From JACKEQ01 sp041389565 (lineage in GTDB: Bacteria; Myxococcota_A; UBA796; GCA-2862545): DNA of 64,000 nucleotides. Positions 1 to 9,009 of this stretch are shown here, piece by piece (the first letter of the stretch is position 1; every line of letters begins with the position of its first letter). The translations under genes and the position numbers were made by a program. The stretch spans positions 1 through 64,000 of the forward strand of contig JAWKRP010000024.1 of assembly GCA_041389565.1 (NCBI GenBank), written 5' to 3'. The notes under the pieces are model-generated. The model searched no databases. It was given only the letters and a program-made list of their open reading frames with translations, and was not told where the DNA came from.

Positions 1-127
1 GGTCGTCGATGTGTGTCTCGACGTCGACGTGGGAGCAACCCACCATCTCGTCGGTCTGGAGCGAGCTCACCAGAGCCTCGAAGGCGGCGAAGCTGTCGGT
101 GAAGGAGGAAGGCGGGTACGATCCCAT
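1..127 (-). CDS. Unidentified protein, N-terminal 42 residues only
   Basis: An ATG at 127 on the minus strand opens a frame that stays open to the left edge of the window. About 42 residues are visible, starting MGSYPPSSFTD and containing a DEMVGCSHVDVE stretch. Nearly every third codon position is C or G, the usual coding signature in this genome, and this is the only frame here that shows it. I do not recognise the family. No clear ribosome binding site lies upstream, so the true start could differ. The 149 bases between this start and the FG-GAP gene show no convincing feature. Confidence 0.5.
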   Translation of the reverse strand, partial: MGSYPPSSFTDSFAAFEALVSSLQTDEMVGCSHVDVETHIDD

Positions 128-276
128 GGCAGGCGGGCTCCGGGGCTAGCTTGTTTGGCGACTGCTAGGTACCCCTCGGGGTCCGTCTGCGCCCCAATCC
201 TCATGCCGTCGATCCCGGTCGAAGCTCCACCATCAGGTCACACGAAAGGATCCGCACCCATGTCGATTGGTCGTAT

Positions 277-1416
277 GTGGAGTCGGCCACATCCGGAGAC
301 ATCAATGGTGACGGTACCGCCGATGTCGTGGTCGGCGTAGCTGCGACCGTTCTCGGTGCCGGCGGGTCCGTGGTCGCCGTTCACGATGGGCCAATTGGTA
401 CCGGGCCGCAAGGACTGGTCGGTGGAGCCACACAGGTGTTCGATGTCTCGGCCTGGCATCCCGCACCGAACTACGCGACCGTGGGCCTCTCCAGATCCGC
501 CATTCACGACGTGGATCGGGACGGTGCAGCGGATCTCCTCATCGGATCGGTGGGCTACTTCCCGAATGGGGAGCTGGTCGATCTCCCGGGTTCTGGCTGC
601 GAACCTGGAGGAATGGTTCTGTGGACTGGAGCGACGACGCCCGGCACCTACACTCGCGGCACGGAAACCGCGGTGATCGAAGGAACCTGCATGAGCTGCA
701 TCGGAGGTCTCCACCTACCGGTTGGCAGGATCGGACCCGATCGGGAACGCAATCTCGTCGCCGTTGTCGGCGAGAGCGCCACTTTTCTTGGTGTCGCCGA
801 GAGGGGAGCCATCTTCCTGGTCGACCTGGAGGGTGTTCACGGGACCGTGGATGTCACTTCGATCTCACCCGCGATCATTGCGGGCGCTCAGCCGTACATG
901 CACCTCACCGACGTTCTTCCACTCGGCGACCTGAATCGAGATGGGGTCGACGATCTGCTGGTGAGCAGCCGCTTCGCGAGCGGACGGGGGGCGGTCTTCG
1001 TCTTTCTTGGGCCGATCGAGGGAATCCGAAGCACGGCGACGGCAGATCTGACGATCGTGGGGTCCGACGACAACCAGATCTTCGGCGCGGCGCTTGCTGG
1101 GAGTGATTTCGATGGCGACGGGCTGACGGATATCCTCGTCGGGGATGACAAGTGTTCCCATTCTGCGCCCGACGCAGGAGCCGTACACTACTTCCGCGGA
1201 CGCGATCTGCTAGAGATCGTGGACCCGGCCGCATTCGCTCTCCTGCCCCCACTCGAGACGGAAGACACCGCCGGGGAGATGGATTCAACCGGAGAGACCG
1301 GGTCCATTGGCCGCACCCACGAGGACTCGGGAGACAAGAGTGGAACGAGGTGTGGCTGCTCGGCCGAGCATCGGCGGGCGCCATCGCCGCTGCTGGTGCC
1401 CCGTCGAATCCGGTGA
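277..1416 (+). CDS. FG-GAP/integrin-alpha-type repeat protein, probably 5'-truncated
   Basis: At least four FG-GAP calcium-binding loops are visible: GDINGDGTADVVVG at the very start, HDVDRDGAADLLIG, GDLNRDGVDDLLVS and SDFDGDGLTDILVG. Such proteins form beta-propellers and are normally exported and surface-bound. The GTG start at 277 is only nominal. The frame is open from 169 and the residues before 277 (VDWSY) read like the end of a blade, yet no signal peptide is present, so the 5' end is probably missing. The C-terminus has a CGC motif followed by a very short hydrophobic stretch and PRRIR, which resembles a degenerate MYXO-CTERM sorting tail lacking its membrane segment. Codon use is less GC-biased than in the neighbours. 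It may be a decaying gene. Confidence 0.6.
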   Translation: MESATSGDINGDGTADVVVGVAATVLGAGGSVVAVHDGPIGTGPQGLVGGATQVFDVSAWHPAPNYATVGLSRSAIHDVDRDGAADLLIGSVGYFPNGELVDLPGSGCEPGGMVLWTGATTPGTYTRGTETAVIEGTCMSCIGGLHLPVGRIGPDRERNLVAVVGESATFLGVAERGAIFLVDLEGVHGTVDVTSISPAIIAGAQPYMHLTDVLPLGDLNRDGVDDLLVSSRFASGRGAVFVFLGPIEGIRSTATADLTIVGSDDNQIFGAALAGSDFDGDGLTDILVGDDKCSHSAPDAGAVHYFRGRDLLEIVDPAAFALLPPLETEDTAGEMDSTGETGSIGRTHEDSGDKSGTRCGCSAEHRRAPSPLLVPRRIR

Positions 1417-1428
1417 CGCTGCCCAACG

Positions 1429-2595
1429 TCATCGCGGCACTCCCGGGTCGGCGAGCATACCCGGTTCCAGGTCAGGGTAGCGCCGCGCCCAGGCGACCAG
1501 CAGCTGGAAGCTGTGCCGGTAGCTGTCGTTGCCGAGCTCCTGGGCGTTCGCGCGCAGGTAGGCGTCGTTCACGGCCGCCCCGAAGGACCGCGTGAAGCTC
1601 GGGCTCGCCGTGAAGTACGCGTCGGCGGCCTCGAGATCGCGCCGGATGCCGGGCACGAAGCGCTGCGCGAGCGCTTCCGCTCCGACGGGGTCGACCCGGG
1701 CGAGGTGCAGCAGCGCTTTCGTGCTCGCCTCCACCCAGGCGCAGTACCGCGCGTAGCCGTCGTCGCTGTGGAGCGCGGCCAGGAACCCCACGAAGTCGGC
1801 CTCGTCTTCGGGCGCGATCAGCCGCTGGTGCGCCTTCTCGTGGGCCATCACGAACCCCTCGTAGAAGTCGGGGATCGCGGAGTCGACCATCGCTTCGCCC
1901 GTGAACGGGGTGTAGAACCCCGCGACCCCGAACGCGGGGACCGGATTGAACGGTGCCATCGCACGCGTCGGCGGACGCTGCCCGGCCATCGTCGGCTCGA
2001 AGCCGTACCGCTCCGGGAGGGCCGAGTAGCCGCGCTCGATCGCGAGCTCCATCGCCTGGCGGTCCATCACCGTGGGCGCTCCCGTGTCGGGCGTCGCGTG
2101 GACCGCGATGTACGCGGCGTTCGCGAGGTCGACGAACCGCTCGGTCAGCGCGCGCAGCTCCGTGTACGCGGCGTCGGGCGCCTCCGAGGGGTCTGGAGGC
2201 ACGAGCCCCAGCCGGTCGGACAGCGGGGCCCGGGCGTACGCGAGCCCGAACGTCAGCTGGAACGCCACCAGGGTGCCGCTCGTCGCGATCGAGAGCTCGA
2301 ACGCGATCCGCTCGAGCGCCCGGCGCCACCGCCGTCCGGACCGCACCAGGTGCAGCACGCTCCACGCGGCCCACGCGAGGAACCCCAGCCCCAGCGAGCC
2401 GTACAGCAGCTCGGCCAGCGGGAACGGCACGGCCCCCGACAGCCGCGCGAGGAGGGTCGCGAGCCGGATCCCGAGGCCGGTCGCCCACCCCTCCGTGAAC
2501 CCGGCCCGGGACGACCCGAGCCACAGCGCCAGCGCGACCATCCACTGCAGGAAGCCCCAGCCCGCCAGCATGCGGATGCGCTGCGTCTCGTACAC
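1429..2595 (-). CDS. DUF3810 family membrane protein with HEKAH motif
   Basis: Predicted 388-residue protein with two or three N-terminal membrane segments (for example FLQWMVALALW and a LAELLYGSLGLGFLAW stretch) followed by a soluble domain. A metallopeptidase-like HExxH motif, AHEKAHQ, lies near residue 252, as in DUF3810 proteins, so zinc-dependent proteolysis is plausible but unproven for the family. I choose the GTG at 2595, one base after the stop of the antiporter gene, because the same TGA-C-GTG junction joins the antiporter to the channel gene upstream; ATG at 2571 is the alternative. Last gene of a three-gene operon with a mechanosensitive channel and a cation antiporter, which suggests an envelope or osmotic role. 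Confidence 0.75.
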   Translation of the reverse strand: MYETQRIRMLAGWGFLQWMVALALWLGSSRAGFTEGWATGLGIRLATLLARLSGAVPFPLAELLYGSLGLGFLAWAAWSVLHLVRSGRRWRRALERIAFELSIATSGTLVAFQLTFGLAYARAPLSDRLGLVPPDPSEAPDAAYTELRALTERFVDLANAAYIAVHATPDTGAPTVMDRQAMELAIERGYSALPERYGFEPTMAGQRPPTRAMAPFNPVPAFGVAGFYTPFTGEAMVDSAIPDFYEGFVMAHEKAHQRLIAPEDEADFVGFLAALHSDDGYARYCAWVEASTKALLHLARVDPVGAEALAQRFVPGIRRDLEAADAYFTASPSFTRSFGAAVNDAYLRANAQELGNDSYRHSFQLLVAWARRYPDLEPGMLADPGVPR

Positions 2596-2596
2596 G

Positions 2597-4282
2597 TCAG
2601 TGGGCTCGCGGCGCGGGGGCCGGGGTATCGGAGCTGCCGAGCTCCAGCACGGCCCGCACGCCGTGCTCGGGCACCCCATGGTGCAGGGCCTCGCGCAGCA
2701 GCGCGATCCGGCGGTCGAGCTCGCCCAGCACCACCTCCGCGGCGTCGCCGTGCACCACCTCCAGCCGGATGGCCTCGCGCACGGCCTCCCGCTCCGTGTC
2801 GAGCAGCGTGAGCAGGGCCTCCGCGGCGCGCTGGTCCGTCAGGGTCTCGCTCGCGTCGAGCGCATCGACGATGCGGGCCTCGGCCTGGTCCCGGCGGCTG
2901 GTGAACCACGCCCCGAGGGTCTGCGCGCTGACGGGGTCGATCAGCCCTTCGTGGCGGAGCGTCTCGAGCCGGTGCTGTGCGGCCACCACGGCCAGCACGC
3001 GCCCGCGGTCGGTGTCGATCGCGACGCGCCGGTCGTCGGTCTGACGGGAGAGGCCGAGCCTCGCGAGGAGCGGCCCCACCGTGAGCCCCTGCAGGAACAG
3101 CGAGGCGCTGACGACCCCGAACACGAGGTGGATCAGCAGATCGCGGCCCGGGAACGAAGGTGCGATGCCCAGCACGAGCACCATCGACAGCGAGCCGCGC
3201 AGACCGCCCCACATCATCACGTGGCTCCAGGTCCACGGGAGCTGCGAGCCGGTGGCGCGGAGCGGCGGCCACAGCCCGTAGATCGCGACGGCACGCCCGA
3301 GCACGGTGGCGACGAACGCGACCGTCACGGGCAGGGTGTCGGCGACCAGGTCGTCGATGTGCATCACGAGGCCCATCAGCAGGAACACCAGGGTGTTCGC
3401 CACGAACGCGGCGTACTCCCAGAAGTCCTCCACCGCGAGCCGCGTGCGGGTGCTCATCCCGTAGCGGGCCCCGAACGAGCCCGTGACGACGCCGGCGGTG
3501 ACGGTCGACAGCACGCCGGAGCAGCCGAGCTCCTCGGCCAGCAGGAAGGAGCCGTAGGCGACGACCGTGGTGAGCGTGATCTCCACGAGGCGGTCTTCGA
3601 ACTGCCGCAGCAGCGCGGACAGGAACGTGCCCACCGCCGCTCCGACGAGCACGCCGCCCACGGCCATCCACACGAACGTGCGCACGCCATAGCCGATGAT
3701 CTCGCCGGCCCCGTGCAGCTCGACATGGCCCGCGTGCCCGACCTCGACGCCGAACACGGCCGCCACGATGAGGAACAGCACCACCGCCACGCCGTCGTTC
3801 AGCAGGCTCTCGCCCTCGACCAGCAGGTACAGCTGGCGGGGCACGCCGAGCGTACGGAACAGCGCGAGCACGCTGATCGGGTCGGTCGCGGAGATCACCA
3901 CCGCGAACAGGCCGATCACGGCGACCGAGATGTCGGGGAACAGGCCCGTCGGGACGAGCGCACCGTACGTCAGCAGGCCCGTCACCGCGGAGGACACGGC
4001 CACTCCGCCCATCGCGAGCGTCAGGATCGGGCGGGCGTTCCGGCGGAAGGTCTCGAGGTCGAGGTGGAACGCGGCCTCGAACAGGAGGGCCGGCAGCAGG
4101 AAGGTGAACAGCACCTCGCTCGTGAGGTGGAACACCTCGAGCTCCTCGACCTCCACGAAGCCGAGCAGGGCGCCCGCGACCACGAGCGCCAGGGTGTACG
4201 GCACGTTGTACCGCCGCGCGACCAGGGCCACGAGGCAGCCGACCAGGAGGAGCAGGAGGATCTGGATCGCCGCGTGTTCCAC
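2597..4282 (-). CDS. CPA1-type Na+/H+ antiporter
   Basis: A 561-residue monovalent cation/proton antiporter of the CPA1 (NhaP/NHE) family. The first 400 or so residues form about twelve membrane segments. They carry the family signature around SATDPISVLALF and VEGESLLNDGVAVV, where the acidic residues of the ion site lie. The C-terminal 160 residues are charged, helical and probably cytoplasmic, containing repeated TLRHEGLIDP-like and LLDTEREAVREA helices that may regulate transport. Start is GTG at 4282, one base after the stop of the MscS gene, so translation is coupled. Exchange of internal Na+ or K+ for external protons is the expected activity; the ion preference cannot be read from the sequence. 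Confidence 0.9.
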   Translation of the reverse strand: MEHAAIQILLLLLVGCLVALVARRYNVPYTLALVVAGALLGFVEVEELEVFHLTSEVLFTFLLPALLFEAAFHLDLETFRRNARPILTLAMGGVAVSSAVTGLLTYGALVPTGLFPDISVAVIGLFAVVISATDPISVLALFRTLGVPRQLYLLVEGESLLNDGVAVVLFLIVAAVFGVEVGHAGHVELHGAGEIIGYGVRTFVWMAVGGVLVGAAVGTFLSALLRQFEDRLVEITLTTVVAYGSFLLAEELGCSGVLSTVTAGVVTGSFGARYGMSTRTRLAVEDFWEYAAFVANTLVFLLMGLVMHIDDLVADTLPVTVAFVATVLGRAVAIYGLWPPLRATGSQLPWTWSHVMMWGGLRGSLSMVLVLGIAPSFPGRDLLIHLVFGVVSASLFLQGLTVGPLLARLGLSRQTDDRRVAIDTDRGRVLAVVAAQHRLETLRHEGLIDPVSAQTLGAWFTSRRDQAEARIVDALDASETLTDQRAAEALLTLLDTEREAVREAIRLEVVHGDAAEVVLGELDRRIALLREALHHGVPEHGVRAVLELGSSDTPAPAPRAH

Positions 4283-4283
4283 G

Positions 4284-5126
4284 TCAGGCCTCCTTCACGA
4301 GCTCGATGGGAGCGAGGCGGAGCGTCTCGTACGGCATGTCGATCCCGGCGGCGTCGAGCGCTTCCTTCACCCGCTCGCGGAGCCGGAACCGCTCTGCGAT
4401 GTGGTCGCGCTCGTTGTGGATCCACACCCGTAGCTCGAACAGGGTGTTGTAGTCGTTCAGGGCCTTCACCACGACCTGGGGGGCGGGCTCGGCCATGAAC
4501 GCGGGCCCGTCGCAGAGGCCGAGCAGCACCTCGCGCACCCGGCCGATCGACTCGTTCACGTTCACGGTGACCTCCACCGCCAGCCGGAGGTGCGGGAAGT
4601 TCGTGTACGACGCCACCTTCTCGTTCGCCATCTTGGCGTTCGGGATGGCGAGCATGCGCCCGTCGACCGTCACCAGGCGCGTCGACCGGAGCGTGATGGT
4701 CTCGACGCGACCGTACTCGCCGTCGACATCGATGAGATCGCCGATGACGAACGGGCGATCCCAGAAGATGAAGATGCCGGAGATCACGTTCGACAGGGTG
4801 TTCTGCGCGGCGAACCCGATGGTGAGCCCCATCACGCCGAGGCTGGTGAGCACACCCGTCGTGTCGACGCCGAGCTGGCCGAGCGCGGTGAGCCCGCCCA
4901 CGATGGTGATCGTGAACCGCACGACGGCCCGGATGAACGTCGAGGCGGTCGGATCGAGGCGCGTCTGCACGAACAGCCGATCGAGCACGCGGCTCGAGAA
5001 CCACTGCAGGCCCCAGAAGATCAGGACCGTGACGACCGCAGCGATCAGGCCGGGCACCCAGTCGAACACCACCCGTGTGACCGCGGCCGGCCCAAAGGTC
5101 TCCTGGAACTTCTCGTAGGCGGTCAT
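4284..5126 (-). CDS. MscS family small-conductance mechanosensitive channel
   Basis: Predicted 280-residue inner-membrane channel, close to the E. coli MscS length. Three membrane segments are followed by the pore and beta domain: GVMGLTIGFAAQNTLSNVISG is the TM3/MscS signature and FVIGDLIDVDG opens the beta domain. The cytoplasmic vestibule follows (VDGRMLAIPNAKMANEKV). It would open on membrane tension and release solutes after hypo-osmotic shock. First gene of an operon with a CPA1 antiporter and a DUF3810 protein. ATG at 5126 lies 30 bases after the stop of the upstream barrel gene on the same strand, so read-through from the RegB/RegA operon is possible. Confidence 0.92.
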   Translation of the reverse strand: MTAYEKFQETFGPAAVTRVVFDWVPGLIAAVVTVLIFWGLQWFSSRVLDRLFVQTRLDPTASTFIRAVVRFTITIVGGLTALGQLGVDTTGVLTSLGVMGLTIGFAAQNTLSNVISGIFIFWDRPFVIGDLIDVDGEYGRVETITLRSTRLVTVDGRMLAIPNAKMANEKVASYTNFPHLRLAVEVTVNVNESIGRVREVLLGLCDGPAFMAEPAPQVVVKALNDYNTLFELRVWIHNERDHIAERFRLRERVKEALDAAGIDMPYETLRLAPIELVKEA

Positions 5127-5156
5127 GGCGTCTCCGGGTGCGGGTGGACGCCCGAC

Positions 5157-6098
5157 CTATCGCGCCGAACCGCCCTTCGTGGGGAGGGGGCGGGTGGTCC
5201 GGCAGGACAGCCCGGCCGACACGGACTCCACGAGCTGCACGCCTGCGACGTGCTGCCAGACCGGCAGGTGCGCTCGGGCTTCGCAGCGGACGCGGGCGCT
5301 CGGCACCACGCCCACCGACAGCGACGCCCCCACGGCGCTCCGGGCCCCGAACCTCGCGACCCGAGGGCTGCCGGTGTCCTCGTCGACCGTGTCCATCTGG
5401 TCGGAGCCGTGGTGGCGCGCGTCGATCCCGAGCCCCACACGAGCGCGGGGGTGCACGCTGACCTCGGCTTCCACGGCGGCCGTGCCCGTCGGGCCCCACC
5501 GGATCCCGTCGGGGGTGTCGTCGATCGGGAGGAGCCCGCCCACCGCGACGGTCGTGGCCACGGGACCCATGAACGCGCGCCCATCGACGCCCGCGACCGC
5601 AGTCCACGCGCCGGTGCCGAGGCTGGCGCGCGTGTCGTACGTGGTGAGCCGGACCGCACCGCCCTCCGCGGACACGTCGATCACCGACAGGACGGGGCTC
5701 GGGTCGTACAGCCCAGTGGGCGCGGACACGCCGAGCCGCCCGGACACAGGGCCGATCCGCTGGTCCACCGAGAGCGCGAGGTCTCCGGGGCCCGCGCGCA
5801 TCGTGTCGGACGCGCCCTTCGCGATCGTGAGCCCGACCGGGAGCGAGAGCCGGAACCCCGTGCCCGTGCCGAGCTGGAGCCGGCTCTCCACGGTGAGGGT
5901 GTGCACGGCGATCGACCCCGTCGACGACGACCACCGGTGCGTCCCCCGCAGCGTGCGGGCGAACGAACCGACCCCGTACGACAGCCCAAACGAGAGGCCG
6001 GGCCCGCGGGAGCCCGTCCAGCCGGGGGTGGACGGCGGGACCACCTGTGCGACCGCCGTGTCGTGGTGCGCGAGCGCGATGCCGAGGAGCGCGAGCAT
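5157..6098 (-). CDS. Predicted outer-membrane beta-barrel protein
   Basis: Predicted 313-residue exported protein. The N-terminus (MLALLGIALAHHDTAVAQ) looks like a short signal peptide. The rest alternates polar and hydrophobic residues with many Gly, Ser and Thr, for example GPGLSFGLSYGVGSF, RLQLGTGTGFRLSLPVGL and RVGLGIDARHH. This is the pattern of an outer-membrane barrel of the transporter or MetA-pathway type. No specific family is recognised. It is the last gene of the lipoprotein-RegB-RegA cluster, 55 bases after the regulator, so it may be a target or partner of that system. The substrate is unknown. Confidence 0.6.
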   Translation of the reverse strand: MLALLGIALAHHDTAVAQVVPPSTPGWTGSRGPGLSFGLSYGVGSFARTLRGTHRWSSSTGSIAVHTLTVESRLQLGTGTGFRLSLPVGLTIAKGASDTMRAGPGDLALSVDQRIGPVSGRLGVSAPTGLYDPSPVLSVIDVSAEGGAVRLTTYDTRASLGTGAWTAVAGVDGRAFMGPVATTVAVGGLLPIDDTPDGIRWGPTGTAAVEAEVSVHPRARVGLGIDARHHGSDQMDTVDEDTGSPRVARFGARSAVGASLSVGVVPSARVRCEARAHLPVWQHVAGVQLVESVSAGLSCRTTRPLPTKGGSAR

Positions 6099-6153
6099 GC
6101 CCGGAAGCTAAGAGCCCCCGTGGGCACGGGCGCTGTGGCGAGTTGTCGCGCCT

Positions 6154-6678
6154 TCAGGAACGCGGCGGGTACTTCTGGAGCTTGCGCTGCAGCGTGCGCC
6201 GGTGGAGCCCCAGCCGGCGCGCGGCCTCCGAGATGTTGCCCCCACAGTCGGCCAGCACGCGCTGGATGTGCTCCCACTCCGCACGGGCCAGTGTGGGCGG
6301 CTCGTAGGGGGGCGACGGCTCGAGCGGCGGACGGTCGCCCTTCGTGAAGGCCGCCAGGATCATGTCGGCGTCGGCGGGCTTCTGGAGGAACCCGACCGCC
6401 CCGAGCCGCACGGCCTCCACCGCGGTCGCGATGGACCCGTACCCCGTCAGCACGAGCGCCTTCAGGGTGGGGATCCGGGCCTGGATCGCCGCGAGCACGA
6501 CGAGACCGTCCTCGTCGCCCAGCCGCAGGTCGACGACCGCGTGGGTGGGCGCGAATTCGACCGCCGTCAGCGCAGCGCTCGCGTCCGCGGCCTCCAGCAC
6601 CTCGTGCCCCCGCTCGCGGAACGCGCGCGCCAGGCGGGTGCGCAGGCGCTCCTGGTCTTCGATCACGAGGATGCGCAC
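6154..6678 (-). CDS. regA: RegA/ActR/PrrA-family response regulator
   Basis: A 174-residue two-domain regulator. The receiver domain has acidic residues E7-D8, the phosphorylated D50 in VVDLRLGDEDG, and the switch residues LTGYGS and QKPAD. The C-terminal Fis-type helix-turn-helix reads NISEAARRLGLHRRTLQRKLQK, which is the hallmark of the RegA/PrrA redox regulators. The GTG start at 6678 lies 16 bases inside the end of the upstream histidine kinase gene, so the two are coupled. By family, it activates respiratory, photosynthetic or carbon-fixation genes when the quinone pool is reduced; the target genes here are unknown, although the adjacent barrel gene is a candidate. Confidence 0.85.
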   Translation of the reverse strand: MRILVIEDQERLRTRLARAFRERGHEVLEAADASAALTAVEFAPTHAVVDLRLGDEDGLVVLAAIQARIPTLKALVLTGYGSIATAVEAVRLGAVGFLQKPADADMILAAFTKGDRPPLEPSPPYEPPTLARAEWEHIQRVLADCGGNISEAARRLGLHRRTLQRKLQKYPPRS

Positions 6679-7856
6679 GGAGCCCCTCCGGGAAGCGTGA
6701 GTCGCGCGAGCGTGCCGGACCCGACGGTCGACGTGAGCTCGAGGGTGCCGTCGAGCTGCTCCGCGAGGCTGTGCACGAAGAACAGCCCGAGCCCGCGGCC
6801 CTGTCCGCTCGGCTTGGTGGTGAAGAACGGCTCGCAGCAGCGGGCCAGGACCTCCGGGGGCATGCCCGGCCCGTCGTCCTCGACCTCGAACACCACCTGT
6901 CCGCCCGACCGTGCGGCCCGGAGCACGACCTCACCGGCCGGACCCGTGGCGTCCCGGGCGTTCCCCACCAGCCGCCGCAGGGCCTGGCCCACCAGGCGTA
7001 CGGGCAGACACACGTCGACGGGCTCGGCCTGGACGCGAGCCTCGTGCGCGGCGACGGCCTCGCGGGTGAAGGTCGCCAGATCGACCGTGCTGGCGGACTC
7101 TCCAGCGCCCGTGCCCGCTTCGACCGCGAGCTGGTCGAGGATCTCGCGACAGCTCTCCACCTCCAGCCCGAGCGCGACGAGCTCCTCGCGGTCGGGGCCG
7201 GTGGCCGTGCGCTCGAGCTCCCGCGCGATCAGCAGGATCGTGGTGAGCGGCGTGGCGAGCTCGTGGGCCGCCCCTCCTGCGAGCGCCGCGAGGGACGTGA
7301 GCCGCTCCGACACCGCGCGCGCCTCCCGAGCCAGGCGCGCTTCGGTCTCGGCGAGGGCAGCAGCCGTGCGGAACCGGTGTACGGCCCCGGCCAGCAGCGG
7401 GACCGTGAGCCCGTAGGCCACGACCATGCCCACGAGGTGCTGCGACATCTCCATGTGGTGGTGCGCCGGGCTCGTGAAGTACAGGCCCGCGAAGCAGCAC
7501 GTGGTGGCCGCGCCGAGCCCAGCGGACCAGGCCGGCGACAGCACGAGCGACGCCAGCAGCACGGGGAACAGGTACAGCAGGGTGAACGGGTTCGACACCC
7601 CGCCGGAGCCCGCGAGCATCCAGGTGAGCAGCGCGGTGTCGCCGAGCAGCACGGGCCCCGTGGCGCGCTCCCCCACCCTCGCGAGCACGAGGTTGAGCGC
7701 GATGGCCGACACCAGCACGCCCGCCGCCGTCAGAGGCGCGCTCGCCGGCAACCAGCCGAGCGTTCCCGCACCCAGCACCGCGCCGAGCACGGCCACACCG
7801 GCCCAGCGGAGCCGGAGCAGCGCGTCCCGGTCGAGTACGGCGTTCGGAGTGCTCAC
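6663..7856 (-). CDS. regB: RegB/PrrB-like redox sensor histidine kinase
   Basis: Predicted 397-residue kinase. The first half has about six membrane segments and includes GGVSNPFTLLYL, which resembles the quinone-binding GGxxNPF loop of RegB. The phosphorylated histidine lies in the H-box AHELATPLTTI. The ATP-binding domain has an N-box (VGNARDA), G1 (DDGPGM), the FFTTKP loop and G2 (GRGLGLFF). GTG at 7856 is chosen because the frame upstream of it has no homology and overlaps the lipoprotein gene. Partner of the overlapping RegA-like regulator. By family it responds to the redox state of membrane quinones. The conserved redox cysteine of RegB next to the H-box is not evident, so signal details may differ. 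Confidence 0.82.
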   Translation of the reverse strand: MSTPNAVLDRDALLRLRWAGVAVLGAVLGAGTLGWLPASAPLTAAGVLVSAIALNLVLARVGERATGPVLLGDTALLTWMLAGSGGVSNPFTLLYLFPVLLASLVLSPAWSAGLGAATTCCFAGLYFTSPAHHHMEMSQHLVGMVVAYGLTVPLLAGAVHRFRTAAALAETEARLAREARAVSERLTSLAALAGGAAHELATPLTTILLIARELERTATGPDREELVALGLEVESCREILDQLAVEAGTGAGESASTVDLATFTREAVAAHEARVQAEPVDVCLPVRLVGQALRRLVGNARDATGPAGEVVLRAARSGGQVVFEVEDDGPGMPPEVLARCCEPFFTTKPSGQGRGLGLFFVHSLAEQLDGTLELTSTVGSGTLARLTLPGGAPCASS

Positions 7857-7878
7857 GACGGCGCGACGCCCCCGCCGG

Positions 7879-8091
7879 TCACATGCAGTGGGCTTCGCCT
7901 GCCGCCATCGCGTCGTCCTGGTGGCACATCTGGCCGTTGGCGGCGCAGTCGTCGGTGACCGTCCACTCCCCGTTCGTGCAAGTCTCCGCGGCGTCGTCCA
8001 TACAGCGGGTCTCCGCGTCGACGTCGCAGGCTTCGCCACCACCGGAACAGCCGGCCAACACGAGCCCGAAGGCCAGGAACACGAGACGCAT
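7879..8091 (-). CDS. Small cysteine-rich lipoprotein
   Basis: Predicted 70-residue lipoprotein. The signal peptide MRLVFLAFGLVLAGC ends in a clean lipobox (LAGC). The mature part is short and acidic, with eight or so cysteines (ACDVDAETRC, ETCTNGEW, DDCAANGQMC, EAHCM) in a spacing typical of disulfide-rich extracellular modules of myxobacteria. ATG at 8091 fits the signal peptide; an earlier in-frame ATG at 8148 would bury it. Located 22 bases before the RegB-like gene on the same strand. It may be part of the sensing system at the envelope, but there is no direct evidence for a function. Confidence 0.65.
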   Translation of the reverse strand: MRLVFLAFGLVLAGCSGGGEACDVDAETRCMDDAAETCTNGEWTVTDDCAANGQMCHQDDAMAAGEAHCM

Positions 8092-8172
8092 GGGAACTCT
8101 CCTCGTTCGAAGGGAGCCACGGTAGCGCGCCCCTGGCCGACCCACCATGCGACATGACGTCGCGCCACGGCG

Positions 8173-9009
8173 TCAGGAGAGCCCGCGGATACCCGTGAGC
8201 GTGACGTGCTGGACCTCGGGCTCGTCGCCGAGCCCGAACCAGGCGACGTACGACCGCACCAGCAGATCGACGTACAGGTAGCAGCTCAGGCCGATTCCGA
8301 TCATCGGCACGAGCTGGGACAGGAAGACGACGGCCATGATGGCGAGCGACATCCGCATCGCGTACCCGGGTCGGGCGAGCGCGAACGAGACGGAGAGCCG
8401 CAGGGCGGCCCCGAACGGACGCTGGTTCAGCACGACCTCGCCGAACATCATCGACAGCGGCGCGTTGACCACGATCCCCATGAGCGCGAGCGCGACGTAC
8501 GCGACGACGTACCCCGTCGCGATGCCCCAGCCGATCCCGAGGAACGTCGAGACGAGGCTGCCCACGGCCCAGCCCAGCGCGAGCCCGACCCCGACCGCGA
8601 ACACGCCGGTCACGAGCACCGAGCCCACCAGGTAGGTGCCCGCGTAGAACACGCCGCGCCCGAGATCGGTGAGGGGGCTCCACAGCCCGAGCGGCTCGCC
8701 GGACCGCATCCGCGAATGGATCGCGCGCGCCACCCCCACGTAGCAGCCCACCACGACGGGCACGGTGATGCCCACCCCCGCGACCAGCCCGCCGTAGAAC
8801 ACCACTCCGAGGGCGAGCTCGTCCTCGAGGAGCTGGGAGATCAGCAGCGCGATGAAAGGGAGCCCGATGAGCGAGGCGTACAGCCCGCCGACCCAGAGGA
8901 GGAGCAGCACGCCGGGAATCACGGAGCACTTGATCACGCCTACCGGGTCTTCGAGCACCGCCGCGCCAGAGCTCCTCAGCACGCCGAGCACGGTCGGCTC
9001 GTCACTCAT
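8173..9009 (-). CDS. Multi-spanning membrane protein of unknown function
   Basis: Predicted 278-residue integral membrane protein with about six hydrophobic segments (CSVIPGVLLLLWVGGLYASLI, LVAGVGITVPVVVGCYVGVA, YLVGSVLVTGVFAVGVGLALG and others). The general look is that of DUF4013/DUF975-like proteins, often encoded beside kinases, but I cannot assign it firmly. ATG at 9009 overlaps the end of the Ser/Thr kinase gene by eight bases, so it is translationally coupled to the kinase and may be its membrane partner or substrate. No catalytic motif is visible. Confidence 0.6.
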   Translation of the reverse strand: MSDEPTVLGVLRSSGAAVLEDPVGVIKCSVIPGVLLLLWVGGLYASLIGLPFIALLISQLLEDELALGVVFYGGLVAGVGITVPVVVGCYVGVARAIHSRMRSGEPLGLWSPLTDLGRGVFYAGTYLVGSVLVTGVFAVGVGLALGWAVGSLVSTFLGIGWGIATGYVVAYVALALMGIVVNAPLSMMFGEVVLNQRPFGAALRLSVSFALARPGYAMRMSLAIMAVVFLSQLVPMIGIGLSCYLYVDLLVRSYVAWFGLGDEPEVQHVTLTGIRGLS

